A stretch of DNA of 38,722 nucleotides, taken from contig JAAMXP010001065.1 of assembly GCA_019693395.1 (NCBI GenBank), positions 1 to 38,722 on the forward strand. Reading direction: 5' to 3'. Under the pieces are notes generated by a model, which saw only the letters and a program-made list of their open reading frames with translations, was not told where the DNA came from and ran no database searches. Origin of the DNA: Ettlia oleoabundans. Taxonomy: Eukaryota; Chlorophyta; Chlorophyceae; Chlamydomonadales. Both the position numbers and the translations under genes were made by a program. This document shows positions 19,676 to 28,800 of the stretch, piece after piece (position 1 is the first letter of the stretch; every line of letters begins with the position of its first letter).

Positions 19676-21960
19676 ATGGGTTCCAGCACCAGAGAACCGC
19701 GGTATCTGTTCCCGCCTCAACGCTCTGGGTTGCGCACAACGATGTTACTATCGTCTTTGCTAGTTGCTGCTCTAACTCTAGGGGTGAGTGCAGCGGTGCA
19801 GTTGCTGGCTCGCAAAGGCGGGCAGTGTCGGCGGCGGCTGCCCTGCCCGTAGCGGTAATGCCTTTGATGGCTGATGGATGCAGTAAGCCTTCCTTTCGGG
19901 TGTCCTCCAACTGGCTGCTGCAGGTATACGGTATGATGGCAGGACCGCAACGTAGATGTCCCATGTGCCAGCAGCATTGGCCATCACAAGCCAGCCCCCA
20001 CTCTGCACTTGCCGCTGAAGACGAAGGTGAAGCAGCGGCGGAGCAACAGAAGCAGCAGCAACAGCAGCACCACCAATCGTCTTCGATGGCAGCAGCAGCG
20101 GCAAAGTCCTTAAAAAATGACTTTCCGGCAGCAGGGGCAGCAGGAGGAGACAATGTCACCAAGCAACACGGCCGGCCTAGGCAATTAGAAGGTCCGCCAA
20201 CTGGGCGGGATGATGCGTATGTGGCCATGTGCACTGCAGTAAAAGGTGAGGCCTCAGGACCTGTGGCGCTGAAACATCCATAATGCGAGGTGATCCCAGG
20301 CAGTCATAAGATGGTGAGCAGCAGGGCCAGGCGCATGCCCCCTATTTGGCGCCGGCCGTTGCTATGCCTTCCCAGACCCGCCGCTGCAGCCTGAGCATCA
20401 GCCTCAGAATCAACCTTGCTGCCTGGTGCCGCCATCAACTTCCCCGCTGCCTGTGTCACTGCGCAGATGAACACTGCGACATTCGCGAGTGGGTGCTGCA
20501 CCATGCCAGCCTTGGTGTGGGCAAGTTTTACATATTTGATACGCAGTCGGAACCTCCCATGGAGCCTGTGCTGGAGGACTTCATAGCCAGCGGCCTGGTG
20601 CTGTACCGGTATGTCACCAACACCAGCGGGGACATTGAGTTGCGGGAGCCGACGTCGGGTCGGTCGTACAACTGGCAGGTGCCCATCTTCGGCCTCTGCC
20701 TGGAGCGCTACGGAGGCGCACACCGCTGGATGGGGTTTGTTGATGCCGATGAATTTGTGGTGCCCACTGAAGACTTGAGTAGCAGCAGCAGCGGCAAGAT
20801 AGAAGGCTACAGCAGTAGCAGTGGTGATGCCACAGCGCCCCTGCCCACCTTGCTGCGGAGATATGAGGATCATGGCGGGCTTGTGCTGTACTGGCAGCTT
20901 TTCGCATTCAACGGCAACATTGAGCGGCCGGCGCGGGGCGTGCTGGCCAGCTACACCTCCTGCTGGCCGCAGAGTAACGGCGTGCACAGGCACGTCAAGT
21001 CCTTTGTGCAGGTAGGAGGGAAAGCAAACTGAACTCAAGGGCTGGTGCGCTGTGCTGCAGAGGTCTCGGGAGGAGCGGGGCTGCAGGCTGTGCCTTTCCC
21101 TGGCGCAGGAATTCGCGTGCAGCATGGCACCACATCAACACCCGTGACCCCTCAAAGGATGCTCTTCACATTTTGCTTGCTTCAATGCATCAATCTGCCT
21201 GCCGTGCAGCCGGCTTACGCCCTTAAGGTGGAAACGCCTCACAGCTTTGCTTACAAGGATGGCCGCACCGCAGTAAACACTCTGGGCATACAGGTCAAAG
21301 GACCAATCATCCGCAAGGGGCAGGCAAGTGGTGGGACAGCAGCAGCACGGGCAATTGTGTGGGTGGCCAGTAACTTGTCGCTGTCGCATCACCACCACCA
21401 CACTGGAAACCATGTTGCACCTGCTTGGCGGCTTGGGGTATCTTGCCTTTGGATGGATTCAACGAGGGTGCCAATGCTGGGCAGGTTTCCTCCCCGCACA
21501 TCACCTCCAATCTTCTTGCGGTCCATCCATCCAAAGTTGGCATGCTACTCACCCATTGGTGGGCAACCTGCATGCAGCTTGCTGCGCGGATGCGCTTTGT
21601 CAAAGCCCTCGCCCTCTCTTGAGTTTCACGTGTCATGAATGCCTCGCGTGCAACCGCTCTGGGTTGATTGAGAGGGTGCCATCACCCCACATGCAGGTTG
21701 CCTACAAGGGCGCTGTGCTGCACCATTACATCTCCAAGTCACTGGCCGACTTTGAGGTCAAGTCGCAGCGGCGGGGAGGCGCTGGCTCAGTCAAGACGCT
21801 ATCCCACTTCCTCAAGTGGCACCGCCAGAGCACGGACACCTGCACCCGGGCAGTGGAGATGGGGCGGGCGCTGCATGAACGTTATGATATGCGCCGCAAG
21901 GTGCCCGACCGCTGCCTGGGCCCTGTGGTAAGCACCACAGAGGATGACGACGACGAGTAG
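19676..21960 (+). CDS. GT92 (DUF23) family glycosyltransferase, type II membrane
   Basis: Exons 19676-19783, 19924-20245, 20467-21011, 21210-21293 and 21697-21960 join in frame to 440 residues. A short Arg-rich N-terminus and a hydrophobic anchor (about 23-40) fit a Golgi type II protein. Residues about 41-130 are a Gln/Ala-rich stem. The catalytic domain starts at YVAMCTAVKDEHCDIREW, with GKFYIFD (about 162-168) and the metal/nucleotide-sugar DxD site in FVDADEF (Asp236, Asp238). The C-terminal GAVLHHYISKS element is the GT92 counterpart of NHY-x-TKS. The family includes plant galactan beta-1,4-galactosyltransferases (GALS) and animal core-fucose galactosyltransferases. A galactosyltransferase acting on wall polysaccharide or glycoprotein is likely, but the substrate cannot be read. 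The anchor is only obtained with the ATG at 19676 and the GTGAGT donor; the alternative frame from 19627 lacks it. The tail is acidic (EDDDDE). Confidence 0.85.
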
Positions 21961-22919
21961 GGGGCTGCGACACAGTCTGGCCACCCGGCTGGCCACCGTG
22001 ACGGACACCACAGCCTCGATGGGGCGCTTCCTGAGCGTGGCACCTGCGACCTTGACCCGGGACCTATCGACCCTTTTGCTCTTACCCCCCGCTGCTCACA
22101 GGCTCCCCTTATTCTTCCACTGACTATAAAAACACGCACCTATTCAACTTCTGACAAGATTGCTGTTCTACTGCCTTGTACCCTTCTCACAAACCCCTGC
22201 ACTGCCCCCATACCCACAAGTCATTTACAAGATTGTCCCATGCCCAAAGGGAAACTGCGCTATTGCACTCCCATGCAACATATAAGCAAAGACAGTATAC
22301 TGAACGCATTGTGCACCAGGGGGTGGAACTGATGTTGAAAATGCAGCATGAAGTTCTTACGCAGTGCTTTCCACGTCTGGTTTGATACCGACAGCAATGC
22401 ACTCTTAGGCAAGAGACAATATATGGTGAGCATAAGTTTACAAGAGCTGGTTTGGCCTGTGCCATTTTGGTGTCATTAAACATAACTTCAGCATGGAGGC
22501 AGGTGCCTATCTGCTGGCAAAGGCATGCTGTTAGTAGATTGTGCAGAATGTGGTTTCGCATAGTGTGCATGAGAATCCATTTGCACGTGAAAGGGATGTT
22601 GGTAGGATATGATTTGAAGGCCACATGTGGGTGTACCGGGCAGCATGGCGTTGGGGATTTCGTTTGGCATCAAGCTGCGTCACCAACAATGTCTCTGGCT
22701 GCAGCTGCAAGCCCAGCCTACTCGCTGATGCTGTCGCATGAAGACCTGCTCGCCAAGGCCGCGACCTGGGTGGCTTGCACAGGCGATGCGTGCCGCGTCG
22801 GTTTCCCAGCTGACCCAGGTTGTTGCTGGTTAGGACTTTAGAGGCCACTCGCCCAAACCGGCCCCAAAGGCGGCCGCCTCAGCTTGCATCTGCTGACAGA
22901 GGCTTTTGCTGGTGAAGCC
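21961..22919. other. Long intergenic space between convergent genes
   Basis: About 960 bp between the GT92 stop and the last ankyrin-locus stop, which face each other. Composition drops toward 45-50% GC in 22150-22660, unlike the flanking exons. Open frames on both strands here (for example 22187-22624 minus) are Cys/Trp/His-rich, with no domain and no splice support. A minus-strand TGTAA at 22438-22442 may end the ankyrin transcript. Confidence 0.55.
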
Positions 22920-25363
22920 TCAAATTTTTGCCGCCATGCAGCTGCGGGCGCCAAGCTGACAGTGGATAAGCAGCATCCCAATAATTTCCAGTAGGATAGT
23001 GGGAGGCATGGTGCCTAGCAGCACGGCGCCCTGCTGACTGCCTGCTGTGGCCGTAGTCTCATGCATGGCATAACGCTCGGGCATTGCTCGCCTTTGACGG
23101 CTGCGCCTCAGATGGCTGGTACCGGCCTGCGGCATGGGGTCACCTGCGCCAGCAGTGCTGACGTGCCCGGCACTTGCTGCACCTCGCTGTGCCACTAGCA
23201 ACAGGGTGCGTGCTGCAGCCTGGAACGTTGGCGGGAAGTGCCGGTGGACGGCTGGAGACCAGGGCTCTTGGAGGGCGGCTTGCCATAACCACCTGCGTGC
23301 AGGGCAACATCAATACTTACCATTCTTTAGACACGAGCCTTTGAAAACGTTATGTTGGAGGCATATGCTGGGCAGATGGGATTGTCCGTGGACTCTTGCG
23401 AGCCATGCGATCAGAGTGCATGCGTCCATGGCACCATGCCACGCATGCTCGTACATTGTAGATGCATCCCTCAAAACACCAAATCTGTTTGGGGTTGATC
23501 TTGACCAGGGTGATCTTCACCCTGCTATTCCCGCACGTACTTCCAGCCGATGACAGTTCCACTCCTGTGCCCAGGTGGGTATAGCGGGCGGGAAATATGT
23601 TGCCACATGCTCCTCTTTGCCCGCGCGGGGGTTGTAGACCTGGGCATTGCGGAAGGTGACTAGTCGGTATCCCGCACCCACCAGAAGCTCCATCAGTCGC
23701 AGCTCCTGCAGGTGCCTCTGCTGTAAAGAGTCGGTGGCTGCCTGGACGGCATTGGCATCGTCCATGTCCAGAAGTGCCTGGCCTGCAGCCTCCAGAACCT
23801 GCAACAGGTTGAGGATGTTTGAAGGAAGGCCCGGTGAAGTGGCTGGCAGTTGCAAGGGGGGAGCGGTGGCTGCACGCGGGAGCAAGACCTGTGTGGAGCA
23901 AGTTTGAGGCATATTGGCACAGGGCTATAATACGAATGCCTTGAAGCTGCACTGACTGGCAGACAACTCAGGGTTCAAAACTCACAATTTCCTGCCAGCC
24001 GCGTTGGCATGCCAGCAGGGCATAGATGGGGCAGGCCTGGATGCGACTGTCATTTATGAAGCCTCCTTGCCGTGGCACTGCCGGCGCACCGCGGCTCAGC
24101 AGCAGGCGCAAGGCTTCCTCGCGGCCTTCTGGGCTGTGAAAGGGGCAGTTGCACGCATCATCATACACTATTATGAAGATGGATCTGAGAGAACCCGCAC
24201 CCCCGGCTTCCAGCACTGCATCCAGCGTGGCTGCGCGGCCCGTTGCTGCAGCCACCGCTACCAAGTCGGCTGCCTTCCTGCCACAACCTGTGACGTCCGG
24301 GGGCTGTGCCGCCTCCTCCCTCAGCATACTGCGCAGTGGCTCAACGCGCTGCAGCGCTGGGAGCGCGCTTTGCAGCTTGGCACCCTGGCACAGTGCGATG
24401 CCCAGCCGCACCAGCTGTGCCCCATCCATGGCCGCTACTGCAGGCACCTCCAGCCACTGAAGTAGTGCTGTAGCAGCTGCTTCACTCGCTCGTTCCGCTA
24501 GGCAGTTGATTGTGGTGAACACTGCAGCGGAATAGTCAGCCGCTGACAGCTGGCCGCTGGCATGAAGATGCAGCAAGTGCTGCAGCAGCCAGGGGCAGGG
24601 CGGATGCCTGTCGCTGGGGTGCTGCCGCGGATCATCGTCAGGTTTTGGATAGGCCAGCAGCACTGCTGTCTCATGTCTCATCGGTGGCCAAATGGCCCGC
24701 CTGTAGCCCAATTGAGAGAAGGACCTGCGCCATCTGCTGCACAGCTGCAGCCACAGCAGCGCCTGTCACAGGCGTGTCCTTGCTGCCTGAGGTGGCTGAC
24801 ATGGAAGCAGCCAGGCTACGGAGCGCCTGAAAGGCATCGACATGGCTGGAACCTGCTGCCATCAGTTGACGTGCTGCATGCACTGAGCCGCATGAAACGG
24901 CCACCTGCAAAGGGCTCTGCCTTGTCGTACCAGACAGCAGCACGTGCAACTGCTGTGACGTCAGCTGAAGCGGCTTAAAATGACGCTCGAACTCATCATT
25001 GTCGTATGTGCGGAGTGGGGCATAAAAATTCAAGCGAGCAGTTGGCGATACCCCTGCCTGCAAGAGAGCGGAACTCTTTCAACAGCAGCACCCAAAAATC
25101 TTTGCAGGGCAGGTTTGAGAAGCCCTCATGATAGCCTTCTGCGACGCCACTAATCAATATGCTTTCAGCCGGCCTGCACTTGACGCACCTGCCTCCAGCA
25201 ACAGAGGCACTGCATCAGCCCAGTCTGCCAAGGCGGCGGCATGGAGGGCAGTGAGGCCGCAAAAGTTGAGCGCCGCATTGGGCTGGCGCAGGGCCTGCTG
25301 AAGCGCGGGCTAATTGCGCTGCAGCACGGCCCGCAACAAATCAGGGGACTGTGCCTCGGCCAT
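22920..25363 (-). pseudogene. Ankyrin-repeat gene with disabling lesions
   Basis: Supported exons: 25189-25363, 23986-25053, 23541-23888 and a terminal exon about 22920-23292. Seen: ankyrin repeats (GLTALHAAALADWADAVPLL; SPLQVAVSCGSVHAARQLM; DLVAVAAATGRAATLDAVL), a conserved segment QVYNPRAGKEEHVATY, and a terminal exon with WSPAVHRHFPPTF and LLGTMPPTILLEIIGML. Two breaks are visible. An in-frame TAG at 25310-25312 interrupts LLRAVLQRN and PALQQAL. A 7-bp tandem duplication at 24668-24681 shifts the frame between HLATDET and AVLLAYPKP; taking away one copy restores the phase of the whole exon. The last junction also does not match in phase with the strong donor GTACGT at 23540, unless a weaker upstream donor is used. 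Ankyrin proteins of this kind are scaffold-like. It may be a pseudogene, a disrupted allele, or two base-call errors. Confidence 0.6.
24668..24681. repeat. 7-bp tandem duplication GTCTCAT x2
   Basis: Two exact adjacent copies of GTCTCAT (ATGAGAC on the coding strand) inside the large ankyrin exon. Seven is not a multiple of three, so this is the frameshift. Removing one copy joins two otherwise continuous frames with normal codon use. Confidence 0.85.
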
Positions 25364-26644
25364 TAGCCGTGATGTTCGGGACTGATCGCGAGACGTTTCC
25401 GATAAAAGCACAGCTGCGGGTTAGCCTAGCTAACGTCAGGACACCAGAGAACCTTTGCAAATCACTGGCATTGCCGTGCGTTCTGCAGTTCTCAAAGACA
25501 AGGCGGCTGCTGTGCCCGCTGCGGCGAGAGGTGCGGCAAGTGTTGCGCCAACTTTTGTCTGTATTCCACACTCATTCCAGGGCTCAGCATCATCTAACAC
25601 GACTTTTGAGAAAATTTTAGTGTGTCCAGCAAGGCATTTAACCCAACTTGCGACTGCTAGCACTAGCAGCCTGTTCTGCAAACGGGAACGGCTCCAGGGC
25701 AACAAGCAACCTAGATGCAGTACAAGAACAGGCAGGGATATGATAGTCATGACAAGCGTCTATTACATTTCAGTAATTCAGGCAGGAGGTCCTTGGCAAG
25801 CCGTTTAGCGCGCTGCACGGGAATGCCTTCGCGCTGCACCAAGGCGTTGGCAGATAAGGACGCGGCCGCATCCTGTCTTACCACATGCCCTTGGTGATTG
25901 GTGTCAAATTGGAACGTGCCTTCTGCATTCCTTCCTGTCACTGATGCTTGAAGCCCAACCCATCCGGTCCAGCAGTTCCTGCAGCAGTCTCCTGCCATCC
26001 CTTGGTAGGGGCCATGCGACAGCAGGCAGCGAATCCCTTGGCAATACTCCTGAAAGCACTCTCTCACTTGCAGCACGTCACCAGGCGGCCTATATTAAGT
26101 GCATGCCTATGTCTGCTGCGCCTCACATTGGTGCTGGCGCTGGTCTGCGGCGCGGTGTCCCCTTGAACAGCTGCTGGCACAGCTGCGGTTGCAGCTGCAC
26201 TGGTCTTGCCGCCCTCTGCTGCAATGCTGCTTCGTCTGTTTAGCTGTCTGTTCAGCGATTTGAAGCATTTCACCAACTAGCACCCACCGCCACAGGCAGG
26301 CGTGCAGTGGCCAGTGACCCACAGGCTACTGCCATTTGCATGAGGGCTTCAACTGCTGGGGCATGGGGCAACGATGTGGAATGCGATGCCACCAGTGGAA
26401 GAGACTTCAATTGCTGTCACCTAATAAGCTTCTCGTCCGCTGCTCAAAAAGTGGCACATACAGGTCTAGCTGCGCGCTTGCGGCACCTCCACAACAGCAA
26501 AGTAGCAAACAATGCGACTAGTGTTGGCATCACCGCTAGGGGTAGTTAGGAGACGAGCAGGCACAGGGCAAGCTGACAATGTCGTCAACTGTTTGGGGTC
26601 GCTGGCATGGTGTACCAACGCGCCATAAGCCCCAACCTGCTGCA
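25364..26644. other. Region without a resolved gene, one possible minus-strand C-terminal ORF
   Basis: About 1.3 kb. On the minus strand an open frame ending at 25747 codes residues such as GTFQFDTNHQGHVVRQ and a helical end IPVQRAKRLAKDLLPELL. A TGTAA occurs within its last codons at 25763-25767 on the minus strand. It looks more like the 3' end of a gene than noise, but I do not recognise a family and cannot place its upstream exons. The rest has only short unconvincing frames on both strands. Confidence 0.35.
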
Positions 26645-26830
26645 GGTGCACCATCCAAGTGCAGGTTGAGGAGCTCACGCAGCGACACTTCGGTAGCAGT
26701 TTCCACCCTCCACCTTGCCATCTCCATGTACACACCGGCCTACAGCAGCTGGGGCACTGCCTTGGCCCGGTCTGCCAGAGGTGCCGCGTGCAGAGCAGTG
26801 CTCCACGGAGGCAAAGGGCTGCTGGAGTGC
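26645..26830 (-). pseudogene. Degenerate ankyrin-repeat fragment
   Basis: The minus-strand frame reads STALHAAPLADRAKAVPQLL, then a TAG at 26740-26742, then AGVYMEMARWRVE. It lines up with the upstream-coded repeat of the neighbouring ankyrin locus (LTALHAAALADWADAVPLLLEAGV), with the stop replacing the Glu codon (GAG to TAG). Nucleotide identity over about 75 bases looks near 70% by eye. It is best read as the remains of a tandem copy of the ankyrin gene. No intact flanking exons were found. Confidence 0.45.
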
Positions 26831-27072
26831 TAGTTGCTGTAGACAGTTTGCAGCATTGGCGCAGCAGGGCCAAAAACTGGGGTCCAATCAAGCAGATATT
26901 GAGGAGTCCAAGGAAGAAGCAGGGCTGCATATGAGGGTAGATTCGGTGGCTCGGCAACCCCTTCTGTCGCAAATTTTCTGCAAATCTAGGCCGAGGCTGC
27001 ACGATGCCGCCGTCTCTGCCAGTCGGGGTGGGCCGCTCGGGGGGCACCCATGGGGGCTCCGGGCGCTTCTAA

Positions 27073-28515
27073 GCCCGAGTTTCTGCGAACCACTATGTAT
27101 CCGCCGTTCATGGCATAGCCAGCACGAGGGAAGCGTGTATTGCCCGGGACCTGCTGCTGATTGCCAAGCAACACCTGCATGGCGTGGGGCGGCGGCGCAC
27201 CGATTCCCTACACTTTCCCCTTCTATACAAGGAATACAAAGAGACATTGCAGCGGTAAGAACTGCCAGTTTATGATTATCCAAGGTGGCCTAATCAAGTC
27301 TAATGTTTGACTTTTTGCAAGCGCAGGTGCCCCTCACTGGCCGCCGCTGAGGCGCTTTGCAACGGCTACCACGACAGCGGTGTGCTGGCCCGACTGGCCA
27401 TCGCGTCTGAAGGCCAGGAGCCACTCTTGCCGCTCCCCTCAACCAAGACTGTGCGGGCTGATCAGCGAAACGTTGCGGATGCCGCGCCTCCCGTAGCCCC
27501 CCAGCTGCAGCCTGCTTCAGCCCAGCCTGCTGCCGCTGCCGCTGCAGTACAGCCCACGTCCTCCGCTGCTGCCGCCGCTGCGGCAGTCCATGGGCGTGCG
27601 CCACCATCCGCCACTGCTGCTGCCGCCCCAGCAGCATCCCAAAAAGCTGTGGCCGGACCGTATCCAAGGCAAAGCCCTGGCAGCAGCCGCGGCAGCTCTG
27701 GCCGGGGCTTGGGCGACAACGCTCTGCACCCCCCAGGGCAGTGGAGCCACCATGCTGCTGGGGCAGGGCATGCTGGTCATGCACAACACCAGCCTGGCAG
27801 GGGGCAAGACCGGATCCAGGTAGCTGTGGCCGCCAGCAACGCGGGCAGCACCCGGGCAGCAGGCACTCTGGCAAGGGCAAGGGCAAGGGCAAGCGCCCTC
27901 GGCGAGAGCAGGAGGTTGAGGAGCAGCATCAGGCAAGTGGTGTTGACGATGCTGTCGCAGGCGGTGCAGAGAATCCGCCGGCAGCGCATGAGGGGCGGGA
28001 GAGAAGCCGCCAGAAGCAGCAGCAGCAGCAACGCCCCAAGAGGCTCAAAACAGGCCAGCACATAACGGGTTTGGCCGCCGCAGCAGAAGCCCTTCCTGAA
28101 AACATGGGTGGCGAGGGGCCCTGGCAGGCACTGGACCGCCTGTCTACCCTGCTGGAGACGCACCTGCACATGAAGGCTGCCCAGGTTCGTCTACTCTCTT
28201 GGTGTTCCACAAACCAGTTTCCCCGGTAGAGCTTATGCCATGGTACTGTTTGAGCGTCTTGGGTTGGTCAACTGCTTGCAAAAAATAACCAGGTGCACCT
28301 CACCGTTGTGACTTCAGGCTGCATTGGTTCCAAGCGCTCCTGGCACGCAGATTGGGGAGTTTGCGCTGTGCTTTGAGGCGGCAAAAGCTGAGAAGCAGCA
28401 GTTCCTGTACGGCCGCCTGCGTACCAGCATGTGTAACAACGATGATCCGGGTGTGCGGCACTGGCTCAAGTGGGCCTCAACATCAAGGGGCGGCCAGGCA
28501 CAGCGCCGCAAGTAA
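27073..28515 (+). CDS. Unrecognised gene, 5' end and two internal joints unresolved
   Basis: Best-supported parts: an exon ending at 27254 (ARDLLLIAKQHLHG to KEYKETLQR, donor GTAAGA) joined in phase 2 to an exon from 27327 (CPSLAAAEALCNGYHDSGVL), and a 3' exon ending at 28184 joined in phase 0 to the terminal exon 28318-28515 (IGEFALCFEAAKAEKQQFL to WLKWAST and stop). Between them the coding frame changes twice. An 85-bp intron at 27547-27631 would give LWPDRIQGKALAAAAAALAG to MLLGQGMLVMHNTSLAGGKTG, but the next change near 27820 would need an intron of only 40-43 bp. The C-terminal part has a Lys/Arg-rich, nuclear-signal-like stretch (GKGKGKGKRPRRE). No ATG exists in the first exon frame after the TAA at 27070, so a further 5' exon is needed. 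I recognise no domain. It may be lineage-specific or decaying. Confidence 0.4.
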
Positions 28516-28661
28516 TGTGCGCACGCTGCTCGGTCACAGCTCTCTGAAGATTCACCTGTTTGCAGGCCTTGCGGCTGACATTGGTTGTTTGACTTGTATA
28601 GTGCGGGGTAACGGGACTGCGTGTTCTGGCGTGTGTACAGTATGCCAGTTGTGTCTGTTTG

Positions 28662-28666
28662 TTTAC
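28662..28666 (-). terminator. Poly(A) signal TGTAA of the ITPK gene
   Basis: TGTAAAC on the minus strand about 135 nt past the ITPK stop at 28801, in the 285-bp space between two convergent genes. Confidence 0.5.
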
Positions 28667-28800
28667 AGCCCTTTTGTATCCTGCAAATACGCGTTGCAAT
28701 ACGCTTGGAAACCCTGCTTTTGGCACACAAATGTGGTTTACCGCGACAAACAATCGTGTTAAAATACCGTTGGGACTTCCCCACAGTTCATCAAGCTGCC

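Noticed and set aside
22187..22624. 145-codon minus-strand frame in the intergenic space
   Set aside because: Cys/Trp/His-rich with no domain, in low-GC DNA between convergent genes; more likely 3' UTR.
25310..25312. TAG recoded as Gln (alternative genetic code, as in some Ulvophyceae)
   Set aside because: Other genes here use TAG as their natural stop (4552, 19058, 21958), so standard code applies.
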